The notes: generated by a model from the letters alone, not told the origin. DNA of 19,096 nt from JACCXJ01 sp052387115 (GCA_052387115.1 JBQTJM010000284.1:1-19096); one strand, 5' to 3'. Positions 1 through 6,723 are shown, counted from the stretch's first letter. Translations and numbers: made by a program.

Positions 1-120
1 GCCCGATCCACAAGGGGAAACTCAACCATGATCGACGCCCCGAGCCCACGGGAACCGTCTTGCGACTCCGACCGGCGCCCTACAATCCCCAAGGCTCATA
101 GCCCTCGATCCAGCGGTTCA
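1..120. other. Left edge, no gene recognised
   Basis: No convincing reading frame is visible. The stretch lies just upstream of the first attC site, so it may be the end of the preceding integron cassette, or the region between an integrase gene and the array. Nothing here identifies attI or intI. Confidence 0.4.
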
Positions 121-179
121 GTTCAACCGATCTTATCCGCCATGCTGCCGCACGGCGGATAAGATACTATTCGTTAGGC
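121..179 (+). repeat. attC recombination site 1
   Basis: This 59-bp element starts with GTTCAAC (121-127), which fits the attC R'' box RYYYAAC. It ends with GTTAGGC (173-179), which fits the R' box GTTRRRY. Between them lies a perfect 12-bp inverted repeat, 130-141 against 154-165, around a 12-base loop. The element sits 21 bp before the SEC-C gene start, as expected for the junction in front of a cassette. attC sites are folded single-stranded substrates of the integron integrase IntI. The orientation puts any integrase to the left of the window. Confidence 0.8.
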
Positions 180-200
180 AGCGCCATACGGAGAGACTCC

Positions 201-617
201 ATGGGAGGCATTGCAGAAGCCATGGCGGCTTACGCGCAACCGCTACTTGATCAAACTGACGGCTCGACGCAGCAAATGAACAGCGCGCTCGCGCTTGGTC
301 AGCTCTGTTGGAATCTCGCGTTGTTGCCGGAGCAAGGGCGTGACGAGGCCCTCGCCAAGATGCGGCCCACCCTGAAGATGGATGACGACCAGTTTGAGAC
401 GTTTCGGTGTTCCATCGTCGTCCCGATGATCCAGCGTCACCAGGAGATGTTCCCGCGCATGCACCGGCTGGGTTCGATAGAACGTCCCAGAGGGGCACCC
501 GCGCCCCAAAGGCACCGGACAACGTCGGCGCGTGCTGAGAAGTTCCCGGGGGCCGGGCGCAATGCGCCGTGTCCCTGTAACAGTGGGCGAGAGTACAAGC
601 TGTGTTGCGGACGATGA
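201..617 (+). CDS. SEC-C motif protein (integron cassette gene)
   Basis: A 138-aa protein. Its last 20 residues form a SEC-C zinc-binding motif, with the pattern APCPC-NSGREYKLCCG giving Cys124, Cys126, Cys135 and Cys136 as zinc ligands. The motif was first described at the C-terminus of SecA and recurs in many small proteins of unknown role. The first 90 residues look helical (many Ala, Leu, Gln, Met) and I do not recognise them. The ATG at 201 has GGAGAG seven to twelve bases upstream. The gene begins 21 bp after the first attC and is followed by the second, so it is the cargo of one cassette. The product is probably cytoplasmic because no signal or membrane segment is visible. The specific function is unknown. 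Confidence 0.85.
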   Translation: MGGIAEAMAAYAQPLLDQTDGSTQQMNSALALGQLCWNLALLPEQGRDEALAKMRPTLKMDDDQFETFRCSIVVPMIQRHQEMFPRMHRLGSIERPRGAPAPQRHRTTSARAEKFPGAGRNAPCPCNSGREYKLCCGR

Positions 618-662
618 CCATCACGGTTGTGGCTATAGCCCGTCGAGAGACCAAATATGGAA

Positions 663-680
663 CGCACGCTGTTGCGTGCG
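663..680 (+). other. Small hairpin in cassette 3' region
   Basis: CGCACGC and GCGTGCG form a perfect 7-bp stem around a TGTT loop, between the SEC-C stop codon and attC site 2. No T-run follows, so it is not a clear intrinsic terminator. Confidence 0.4.
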
Positions 681-725
681 CCCTTGGAGTACTCCAACCT
701 CTCCGTGAACTCAGGATGCGCACTT

Positions 726-814
726 GCCTAACCATACGCTGCAGCCGACGCCGTGGAACGTCCTCGCTTTTCCAAGCTGTCTTGGCCGGCGCGGCTGATC
801 TTGTTTCGTTGGGC
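726..814 (+). repeat. attC recombination site 2
   Basis: This 89-bp element starts with GCCTAAC (726-732) and ends with GTTGGGC (808-814), fitting the R'' and R' boxes. Inside, CAGCCGACGCCG near the left end pairs with CGGCGCGGCTG near the right end, leaving one unpaired A on the left arm. An extrahelical base of this type is a hallmark of attC sites and sets which strand is recombined. The site closes the SEC-C cassette and opens the next one. Confidence 0.85.
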
Positions 815-932
815 GTCAGCATTTCCATGTGATTTATTTCTCATTGTTGCGGGTCGCTGGGAACGATCCCAGGCAATAGGAGTTACTCTGATAGTTCACT
901 TTCACCCCGAATCCAACTGAAGAGGATTGCAA

Positions 933-1088
933 ATGACCAAGCCCAACTATGCCTTCGCTAGGCGTCAGAGAGATATCGCGAAAAAACAGAAGGAGGAACA
1001 AAAGCGGCAGCGGAAAACTGAAGCACAGCAGCCGCCACCCCAGACGGACCTGCCTCAACCGCCCGTGGACGAGACGACCGTGGTCTAA
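933..1088 (+). CDS. 51-aa basic cassette protein
   Basis: A short reading frame starts MTKPNYAFARRQRDIAKKQK. The first 30 residues are a highly charged Lys/Arg/Gln/Glu helix with no hydrophobic core. Residues 33-45 are proline-rich, and the tail reads VDETTVV. The ATG has AGAGG about 8 bases upstream. Similar small proteins that begin (M)xKPNYxFxKRxR are, from memory, common hypothetical proteins in proteobacteria, but no function is known to me. A nucleic-acid-binding role is only a guess from the charge. The stop codon TAA lies inside GTCTAAC (1083-1089), which fits an attC R'' box. Cassette stop codons often overlap that box, but no matching R' box is found downstream. Confidence 0.7.
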   Translation: MTKPNYAFARRQRDIAKKQKEEQKRQRKTEAQQPPPQTDLPQPPVDETTVV

Positions 1089-1282
1089 CCTTGAGTCTGG
1101 GCTCCTGGATCATAATTATCCCTTCGCGCACGAGACCCCGCTGCGCCTTGTTCGGGGGCAGGCCGGGCCCGCGGCATATTTCTGGGATCTTCGATGATGC
1201 TCGTATAACAATAGGAGAGCTGCGGAGTTGCGGGCGAAGGTCAGGCATTCACAGTGATGGGACAACCAATGGGACGGTCCTA

Positions 1283-2317
1283 GTGCGCTCGGGGAAATGG
1301 CTCGAGCCCAATGAGGCGTTGCCGCAGAAGGGCGCCCGTGGCGACGTCCTGACCGAGGCTCAGGTCATCGAGTGGCGCGAGCACGGCTTCGCGCTCGTCG
1401 ACGGCGTCTTTCCGCCAGCGTTGCTTGCCCAAGCGAGGGACGATGCGCTGGCGGTGTTCCCGCGAGCGGGCAGCGACGCGGCAGACGTCGTGAACGACTT
1501 TGGCAGCTCCGGAAAAATGGAGTTTCCTGCTGCGAGCGGTGCCGTGAATGATCTGACCCTTCATCCGCGATTACTGCGCGCCGTGGCACAGCTCCTCGCT
1601 ATAGACACACTCGAGCTGAGGCTCACTCAATCCGACCTCTGGCCCAAGTACGGGCGCACGTGGAAGTCGGGTGGCGAGAGCGACAACACCGACCAGCGGA
1701 TGCACGTAGACTACCCGAACCACACCCTAGTCCATCCGCCGCCGTGGGACAGGCCGGAGGCCGTCGAGCTTCTCGTTTATTTGAGCGACAGGGCCGCGTC
1801 CGGAGGTGCGACCGCCCTGGTTGCTCGCGCGGGTGCCGCCGACCCGGGGTATTGCTGGCCGGTGGTTCATACCCCGGGAGTCGGCGCGCTCGAGTGGAGG
1901 AACGACCGTGCCGCCGCGGAGGCATACCTGGAACGGCAGGCCCCGGAAGTCGCCAAGTGGAGGGCGGAGCATCTGTACCCGCGTGAAGTCATGGCGGACT
2001 ACCGGATGGGCACCGTGCTTTTCTATCGTCACGACACCTGGCACCGAGGCACGCCGCTCGCGCCTTCCCTCTGGCGAGGGTATTGCCGCCATGCAATCCA
2101 TCAACGTCGCCGTCCTGAATCCATGGTTCATGGTAGCTTTCTTTGGAACGGCCGCGGCTTGCGTCATTGCGTTGATCTCCTCACTGTTGCGGTGGCACGA
2201 ACCGGGCGGGCAGATAACAATTCCATCAAACCAATCGCGCGGAGAGCGGCATCACGGTTGACGATCGTGGAGACGTTTCCGGTTTTCGCTGGCGTCCGGA
2301 CCAAACGAATCGCTTGA
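1283..2317 (+). pseudogene. Phytanoyl-CoA dioxygenase-like gene, 3' end replaced
   Basis: The frame from roughly the GTG at 1283 to about 2057 encodes a PhyH-type Fe(II)/2-oxoglutarate dioxygenase. The proximal iron ligands are in MHVDYPNH (coded near 1700), and the distal His is in TWHRGTPL (near 2040). After GTPL the family resemblance stops. The frame then runs through DNA whose other frame encodes a DUF1772 fragment, and ends at 2317 with a tail that looks like read-through. The expected C-terminal strand carrying the 2-oxoglutarate-binding Arg is therefore missing or replaced, so activity is doubtful. The true start is unclear: the frame is open from 1091, but residues before about 1345 show no family similarity. 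If intact it would be a small-molecule hydroxylase of unknown substrate. Confidence 0.65.
2058..2261 (+). pseudogene. DUF1772 membrane protein fragment
   Basis: A frame different from the PhyH-like gene encodes RLPSGEGIAAMQSINVAVL followed by a hydrophobic stretch ending LLRWHEPGG. This matches the middle of DUF1772 (anthrone-oxygenase-like) membrane proteins as I remember them. The fragment lacks both the normal N-terminal part and the two last membrane helices. It is cut at about 2058, where the PhyH-like gene ends, and at about 2210, where an attC-like GATAACAATT begins. It is not a working gene. Confidence 0.6.
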
Positions 2318-2345
2318 AAAGCCCAAAACAAAACGAGAAAGAAGA
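2212..2345 (+). other. Possible decayed attC half-site and gap
   Basis: GATAACAATTCCATCAAACC (from about 2214) resembles the left half of many attC sites, which begin TAACAATTCATTCAA. The first box departs from RYYYAAC and no GTTRRRY box lies before the next gene. I read it as an eroded attC or half of one. Confidence 0.35.
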
Positions 2346-2350
2346 CAAAG

Positions 2351-2647
2351 ATGAAACCGGAACACACATCAACAACCGCTGCGCTCGCTCCAAGTGCAAG
2401 AATCTATGGCGGCATCAACAGCGCAATGAAGGTGCCGCCGCATCAGTATGAGGCGACCGTCGGGTTCTACCGCGACGTGATTGGTTTGAAACCCATCCAA
2501 GACAAAGCCCCCGCCATTGGCTTCGAGCTCGGACGGAATCGCCTGTGGATTGACGAGGCCCCGCGCACAGCCGAGGTTTGGCTCGAATTGTTTTGCGACC
2601 ATTTCCCCAGCGCCGCAGCGCACCTCACCAAGGCCGGAGCGCCCTGA
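2351..2647 (+). pseudogene. VOC/glyoxalase-like protein, C-terminally shortened
   Basis: A 98-aa frame with residues 18-95 like a vicinal-oxygen-chelate (glyoxalase/bleomycin-resistance) fold protein. It contains AMKVPPHQYEATVGFYRDVIGL, split across the first strand and helix, then IGFELGRNRLWID and EVWLELFCD. Relatives I remember continue for about 30-35 residues with a final strand pair after the AAxHLxxAG helix, but this one stops straight after KAGAP. The stop is followed by GATAACATCACAGCC, again faintly like an attC left box. The ATG at 2351 has GAAAGAAG upstream. It may still be expressed, but a complete metal-binding cup is unlikely. Confidence 0.6.
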
Positions 2648-2814
2648 TAACATCACAGCCAACCAACCGAACTGAACCGTGCAACAAACCATGAACCAAA
2701 AAACTCTCAAGGAGACGACCTGCCCGCGCAGGCGAGCGAGCCCCCAGCCTTCGCTCACCCTCCGTCGCCGCTGAGCGGAAACGTTGCGCTGCACACTACA
2801 TATAAGGACGCATC
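2648..2814. other. Gap between cassette genes
   Basis: No gene is visible. It holds a short palindrome CCTGCCCGCGCAGG (2719-2732) and ends with CGTTGCGCTGCAC, one base away from a GTTRRRY box. This may be the worn right end of an attC in front of the next cassette gene, but a matching left arm was not found. Confidence 0.3.
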
Positions 2815-3447
2815 ATGAAGCAGATATATGCTGACCTATGGCAGACAAGCGCGGAGCATCCTTTTCCTAATCTGACCACGCATGCCTACCTTCTCGTGCG
2901 AGACGAGGGAAACGTGTTGTTCTATAGCTCTGGGCATTCGGATGACCATCAGCACATCCAAGAATTAGGTGGGATCACTCGTCAGTACTTGAGCCACAGG
3001 GATGAGGCAGGGCCTCCACTGGTTCGCATCAGACAAAGGTTCTGCTCCAAGCTGTGCTGCCACCGGCTTGAGGAAAAGGCCGTAAGTGAAGCGTGTCCAG
3101 TGGATCTGACGTTTCAGACACGAGAGATCCACCTCGGTGACATTGAGGTCATACCCACCCCCGGTCACACCGAAGGAAGCACGTGCTTCCTCGTCAAGTC
3201 GCCCCACGGAAAAACGTATCTTTTCACAGGAGATACAATATTTCCGAGTAACAACTCGTGGGAAACATTCGTGATGCCTAAGGCGGGTGGGAGTCAGTCC
3301 GACTTGAAAGATAGCCTCAAGCTGCTGCGCAGCCTGGAGCCAGGCGTTGTCATTTCGAGCGCATCAGTCGGTCGCTTTCCGTTCAAGGAAATGCCACCCG
3401 GCGAGTGGCAAGAGGTAGTGGACCAGACCCTTCGCTCATTGTCCTAG
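2815..3447 (+). CDS. Metallo-beta-lactamase-fold hydrolase (cassette gene)
   Basis: A complete 210-aa protein of the metallo-beta-lactamase superfamily. TPGHTEGSTCFLV (residues about 115-127) carries the second metal-binding His and FTGDTIF (about 137-143) the bridging Asp. The first metal motif is the variant SHRDEAG, where the usual HxHxDH is reduced to HRDE, as in a subfamily of these proteins. SSASVG near the C-terminus replaces the common final SGHG. Substrate unknown: with the reduced first motif it may be a one-metal or non-lactamase hydrolase. The ATG at 2815 has AAGGA eight to twelve bases before it. A good attC follows 53 bp after the stop, so it is the last cassette of the array. 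It is the only undamaged gene in the right half of the array. Confidence 0.85.
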   Translation: MKQIYADLWQTSAEHPFPNLTTHAYLLVRDEGNVLFYSSGHSDDHQHIQELGGITRQYLSHRDEAGPPLVRIRQRFCSKLCCHRLEEKAVSEACPVDLTFQTREIHLGDIEVIPTPGHTEGSTCFLVKSPHGKTYLFTGDTIFPSNNSWETFVMPKAGGSQSDLKDSLKLLRSLEPGVVISSASVGRFPFKEMPPGEWQEVVDQTLRSLS

Positions 3448-3500
3448 ATCGCATTAGGTCGCTACGCAGGATGGCATGTCTCGTACTACAACCGTCTGCC

Positions 3501-3562
3501 GCCCAACAAGGCGCTCCAAGGGACGTGCAAACGGCATCGCGCCCCTGAGCACGGCGTTAGGC
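3501..3562 (+). repeat. attC recombination site 3 (end of array)
   Basis: A 62-bp element with GCCCAAC (3501-3507) and GTTAGGC (3556-3562) as the R'' and R' boxes. GCGCTCCAAGGGACG on the left pairs with CGCCCCTGAGCAC on the right, with unpaired bases on the left arm only, as in other attC sites. After it the gene direction switches to minus, so this looks like the right boundary of the cassette array. Confidence 0.85.
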
Positions 3563-3593
3563 CGGGCGAGCTTTGGAACGGCGCGCGTTTCCA

Positions 3594-5060
3594 TCATCCG
3601 CTCGCGACGCCGCAGAAGGCCTCGTAGTCGACGTAACCCGGGAAGTGCGCGCCTGCGCCGCAATAGCGGCACTCGGGGTCGCGTGCGAGCCGAAGCTCGG
3701 AGAAACGCGCGGCCAGGGCATCGTAATAGAGCATGCGGCCGATCAGAGGCTCCCCGATCCCGAGCACGAGCTTCACGGTCTCGACCGCCTGCAGGAGCCC
3801 GATCACCCCCGGCAGGACGCCCAATACCCCGGCCTCGGCGCAGGACGGCGCCAAGTCCGGTGGCGGGGGCTCGGGATAGAGGCAGCGATAACAGGGTCCG
3901 GCGTCTTTCGGGTAGCCGGGCCAGAACACCGATACCTGGCCCTCGAAGCGGAACACGGCGCCATGGACGTTCGGGATCCCGAGCTTGACGCAGGCGTCGT
4001 TGACGAGATAACGGGTCGCGAAGTTGTCCGAGCCGTCCACGACCACCTCATAACCCCGCAGGAGGTCCTCGACATTGCGGCGGTCGAGGCGCAGCGCGTG
4101 CCCGTCGACGTGGAGCGCGGGATTGAGCGCGAGCAGAGTCGTGCGCGCGGAGTCTACCTTTAGAGTCCCGACCCGCGCGTCGGTGTGCAAGACCTGGCGC
4201 TGGAGGTTGCTGCGGTCAACCACATCGTGGTCCACGATGCCGAGCGTTCCGATCCCGGCCGCCGCCAGATAGAGCGCGGCCGGCGAGCCCAGACCGCCGG
4301 CCCCGACCAGCATCACTTTCGAGCTCATGAGCCGGTGCTGCCCGGCCTCGCCCACCTCGGGCATGAGCAGGTGCCGGGAGTAGCGCTCGCGGCTCTGGTC
4401 GTCCAGGACCAGCGGGAGCTCGAAGGGCAGCCCCTCGTTCTTCCAGCGCGTGAACCCCCCGATGACGGAGCGCACATCCCGATAGCCCAGGCGCAAGAGG
4501 TCCTCGGCGGCGAACAGCGAGCGCGTCCCGCCCCCGCACATCACCAGCACCGGCCGGTCGAGGTCCGGGATCGCCTCCTCGACGCGCAATTCCAGGAAGC
4601 CCCGGCCCAGGCGGTGCGCCCCGGCCGGGCTGCCTTGTGCGATCTCGTCCTGTTCGCGGACATCCACCAGCGCCGCCCCTTGCTGTTGCATGGCGTGGGC
4701 GTCACCCGGACAGAGCTCGGGGATGCGCGTGCGCAGATCGAGGAGCCGGCGTTCGCGTGCCGGGCCTTTCACCTCCTTTTTAGCCCCGCCCGCGACGGCC
4801 GGGATGATGGACAAGACCACGCCCTCGGGTACGCTCGTCTCGAGGCCTTGCAATGCCCGCACGTTGTCCTCGCCGAGGTAGATGTTCACGAAGCTCCGGA
4901 TCTGCCCCTCGGGGGTCAGGATCCGGGGCAGGAGCCCGCCGTGGTCCTGCCCGAGCGCCGCCAATACCTCCCCCACCGTGGCCCCGCTGCCGACCACCTC
5001 GGCGGCGCCGCCGGTGAAGGTCCGAAGCGGCATCGGGATACGCACCGTCACCTCAGTCAT
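3594..5060 (-). CDS. MoaD/ThiS-like - rhodanese - ThiF/MoeB fusion protein
   Basis: A 488-aa three-domain sulfur-transfer protein. Residues 1-92 form a ubiquitin-like MoaD/ThiS/CysO carrier whose end, SIIPAVAGG (84-92), is the diglycine normally found at the very C-terminus. Residues about 105-218 form a rhodanese with the active-site loop MCGGGTRS (Cys175). Residues about 222-480 form a ThiF/MoeB E1-like adenylyltransferase with nucleotide loop GAGGLGSP (253-260), the NLQRQ segment (285-289) and zinc pairs CYRC (390-393) and CRYC (464-467). By family logic the E1 adenylates the carrier glycine and the rhodanese passes a persulfide to make a thiocarboxylate, which serves cysteine, molybdopterin or thiamine synthesis. 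The internal GG cannot be activated until it is cut. The ATG at 5060 follows GGGGGAACC. The JAMM gene lies 24 bp upstream, probably in one operon. No cysM, moaE or thiG is nearby to fix the pathway. Confidence 0.9.
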   Translation of the reverse strand: MTEVTVRIPMPLRTFTGGAAEVVGSGATVGEVLAALGQDHGGLLPRILTPEGQIRSFVNIYLGEDNVRALQGLETSVPEGVVLSIIPAVAGGAKKEVKGPARERRLLDLRTRIPELCPGDAHAMQQQGAALVDVREQDEIAQGSPAGAHRLGRGFLELRVEEAIPDLDRPVLVMCGGGTRSLFAAEDLLRLGYRDVRSVIGGFTRWKNEGLPFELPLVLDDQSRERYSRHLLMPEVGEAGQHRLMSSKVMLVGAGGLGSPAALYLAAAGIGTLGIVDHDVVDRSNLQRQVLHTDARVGTLKVDSARTTLLALNPALHVDGHALRLDRRNVEDLLRGYEVVVDGSDNFATRYLVNDACVKLGIPNVHGAVFRFEGQVSVFWPGYPKDAGPCYRCLYPEPPPPDLAPSCAEAGVLGVLPGVIGLLQAVETVKLVLGIGEPLIGRMLYYDALAARFSELRLARDPECRYCGAGAHFPGYVDYEAFCGVASG

Positions 5061-5084
5061 GGTTCCCCCGTCATCGTTCCCGTG

Positions 5085-5501
5085 TCATCGTTCCAGGTTC
5101 TCTTCTTCGAATCGCTCGCCGCGCAAGCGCCAGGAACGGAGATCCGGCACGCCCTCCGCGGTGACCGACAGGATCAAGTACGACCAGCCCTCCCACGCCC
5201 CGTTGCGGTCGGTCTCCGAGGGTCGGGCGGGATGGTCGGGGTGGGAATGCCAGACGCCCACCACCGTCAGCCCGAGCGCCCGCGCCCGTTGTTCCGCGCG
5301 CAGGTGGCCCCGGGGGTCGAGGTCAAAGCGGTCCCCGGGCCGCTCGCGGTTGAGGTTCTCGGCCGCCAAAGCCTCATGGACCCGCACCCAGCCCGGGCCC
5401 GCCTGCCCGAGCAAAAGACCACAGGTCTCGTTGGGATAGCCTGCCCGCACCTTGGACCGGAGATAGGCACGGACCGCCTCGGGGAGTTGCAGCGTCGCCA
5501 T
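5085..5501 (-). CDS. JAMM/MPN+ metalloprotease (Mec+-like)
   Basis: A 138-aa JAB1/MPN/Mov34 zinc metalloprotease. Glu25 lies in NETCGLLLG. The zinc motif is HSHP (85-88) followed by Ser95 and Asp98, so the JAMM set E-HxHP-S-D is complete. In actinobacteria the related Mec+ enzyme removes residues added after the diglycine of CysO, and other relatives trim ThiS/MoaD-like carriers. The next gene carries a carrier domain with a buried diglycine, making it the obvious substrate. I chose the ATG at 5501 because homology begins there (MATLQLPEAV). An in-frame ATG at 5522 is possible, and neither has a strong ribosome site. A bacterial ubiquitin-like conjugation role is less likely because no E2 is present. 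Confidence 0.85.
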   Translation of the reverse strand: MATLQLPEAVRAYLRSKVRAGYPNETCGLLLGQAGPGWVRVHEALAAENLNRERPGDRFDLDPRGHLRAEQRARALGLTVVGVWHSHPDHPARPSETDRNGAWEGWSYLILSVTAEGVPDLRSWRLRGERFEEENLER

Positions 5502-5532
5502 CGTTCGATGCCAAGAACGCATCTCGGAGGTT

Positions 5533-5554
5533 GTCACGATGGGAATAGTATATC
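5533..5554. repeat. 22-bp repeat, copy 1 (upstream of JAMM gene)
   Basis: These 22 bases are identical to 8483-8504, and both copies continue with GAGATAC after 0-2 extra bases. The core reads CACGATGGGAATAGTATATC. This copy lies in the leader of the minus-strand JAMM operon. It could be a regulatory site or the end of a lost mobile element. Confidence 0.7.
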
Positions 5555-5746
5555 CAGAGATACGAACGCCAGATAAGAGGTGCTCGCTTCGGGGCAGAGC
5601 GGTGAATCGTTCCACGACCGCGGGCCGTCGCAGACCGAGGGGTGACCGGTTGCACGGCCCGCTGGCGCCGGGTAAAGTCCCGAGGGGAAGCGTTTGATCA
5701 AAATTCCCCAAGCATGTGACAACCAATGAGAGAAAGGAGAACGACG

Positions 5747-6643
5747 ATGACTGCAAGACAACCTCTATTCATGCTGTTCGTGGCCGCGCTGGCCCTGGGC
5801 TGGGCCACAAGAGTGGCTGCGGGCCCCTCCGAGCAATGCGAGGCCGCCAAGCTCAAGGCCTCGGGCAAGAAGGCGGAGTGCCTGCTCGATGCGGAGGCCG
5901 ACAGTGTGAAGGACGGAGGACTGCCCAAGACCGCCAAATGCGTGGCGAATTTCGAGACCGCCTTCGCCGCGGCGGAGACCCGATGGGGGCAAGCCTGCCC
6001 CACGCTCGGGGATGTCAACGAGGTCGAAGCCCTGGTCGATTTCTGCCGCGATGAGGTGGCCGCCGCGCTCTCGGGCTCCCCGGCCCCAACGTGCGCGCAG
6101 TTCCCGGCGACCGGCCAGACGACCTCCTTCCGGGCAGGCGATGACGGCGACATCGAGGCCGGGGCGGCGCTGAGCTACACCGACAATTTGGATGGCACCA
6201 TCACCGACAACAACACCAAGCTCATATGGGAGAAGAAGAGCGACGACGAAGCCGTGAACGACAACGACAACACCACCACCTTCCCCCACGACAAGGACAA
6301 TGTGTATACGTGGGACCAGGCCTTCCAGCACGTCGCTGATCTGAACACAGACAACTTCGCCAACCACAACGACTGGCGGCTGCCCAACGTGAAGGAGCTG
6401 CAGAGCATCGTGAACTACGGGACTTTCAACCCCGCGGTGTCGCTGGCGTTCAACACCAACTGTGTGGCGGGCGTTGACGTGGAGAGCGGTAGCTGCACGG
6501 CGGCGTCCATCTACTGGTCGTCTACTACCCTCGCCGACGGCCCGGGCAACGCGTGGGGCGTGCTTTTCTTCAACGGCTTCGTGGGCAACGCCGGTAAGGA
6601 CAACTTCCTCCACGTGCGTGCGGTGCGTGGCGGCTCGTTGTAG
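5747..6643 (+). CDS. Secreted DUF1566 (Lcl-type) protein, likely DGR variable protein
   Basis: A 298-aa protein with a signal peptide: positive start, hydrophobic core FMLFVAALALGWA, likely cleavage after RVAA near residue 26. Residues about 30-115 form a Cys-containing helical region I do not recognise. From about residue 135 it is a DUF1566 domain, with DGTITDNNTKLIWEK, NDWRLPNVKELQSIV and IYWSSTT. DUF1566 is a C-type-lectin-like fold found in many DGR target proteins. The last part, AW followed by 19 codons (6557-6613) and then VRAVRGGSL, looks like a DGR variable region: 16 of the 19 codons end in C or T, as AAY codons mutated at adenines would. GC bias alone also favours C endings. The ATG at 5747 has AAAGGAG in front; an in-frame ATG at 5726 is less likely. 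An Avd-like gene follows. Confidence 0.85.
   Translation: MTARQPLFMLFVAALALGWATRVAAGPSEQCEAAKLKASGKKAECLLDAEADSVKDGGLPKTAKCVANFETAFAAAETRWGQACPTLGDVNEVEALVDFCRDEVAAALSGSPAPTCAQFPATGQTTSFRAGDDGDIEAGAALSYTDNLDGTITDNNTKLIWEKKSDDEAVNDNDNTTTFPHDKDNVYTWDQAFQHVADLNTDNFANHNDWRLPNVKELQSIVNYGTFNPAVSLAFNTNCVAGVDVESGSCTAASIYWSSTTLADGPGNAWGVLFFNGFVGNAGKDNFLHVRAVRGGSL
6557..6640 (+). other. Candidate DGR variable region (VR)
   Basis: The codons between TGG (6554-6556) and the stop specify varied residues (G, L, F, F, G, F, G, A, G, F, L, H) where relatives often carry runs of Asn. This is followed by the GC-rich, invariant block GTGCGTGCGGTGCGTGGCGG, which would act as the initiation-of-mutagenic-homing region. 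No template repeat matching it was found in the window. Confidence 0.5.
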
Positions 6644-6646
6644 TCG

Positions 6647-6680
6647 ATCATTGGATCATTTGAATCATTGGATTATTTGA
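6647..6680. repeat. 17-bp tandem repeat after the DUF1566 gene
   Basis: ATCATTGGATCATTTGA (6647-6663) is followed directly by a copy with one change, C to T (6664-6680). The AT-rich repeat sits between the variable-protein stop codon and the GATA-loop hairpin. Confidence 0.8.
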
Positions 6681-6688
6681 TAGGGGGT

Positions 6689-6710
6689 CTGGGGGGCGAT
6701 AGCCCCCCAG
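6689..6710 (+). promoter_or_regulatory. 9-bp hairpin with GATA loop, DGR target-recognition candidate
   Basis: CTGGGGGGC pairs perfectly with GCCCCCCAG around the loop GATA. In the Bordetella phage DGR, a short GC-rich cruciform with a GRNA tetraloop downstream of the variable region is needed for efficient retrohoming. GATA fits GRNA. The hairpin begins 46 bases past the stop codon of the DUF1566 gene. No T-run follows, so an intrinsic terminator is less likely. Confidence 0.6.
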
Positions 6711-6723
6711 CCTTTCGCGGTTT

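Noticed and set aside
1083..1350. A fourth attC after the 51-aa gene
   Set aside because: GTCTAAC fits the left box, but no GTTRRRY box or complementary arm was found downstream.
3594..5501. Bil-type antiphage ubiquitin-like conjugation operon
   Set aside because: No E2-like gene and no separate ubiquitin-like gene; rhodanese fusion points to sulfur transfer instead.
4185..5576. Long plus-strand frame of 463 codons over the ThiF and JAMM genes
   Set aside because: It is antisense to two genes with complete catalytic motifs; its composition (Pro, Gln, His, Arg) is typical of a shadow frame in GC-rich DNA.
5692..5701. TTTGATCAAA palindrome before the DUF1566 gene as an FNR-type site
   Set aside because: Half-site spacing does not match the FNR consensus; probably chance.
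5765..6613. Minus-strand frame of 282 codons over the DUF1566 gene
   Set aside because: Shadow of a gene with signal peptide and DUF1566 motifs; the Val/His/Arg-rich product has no family features.
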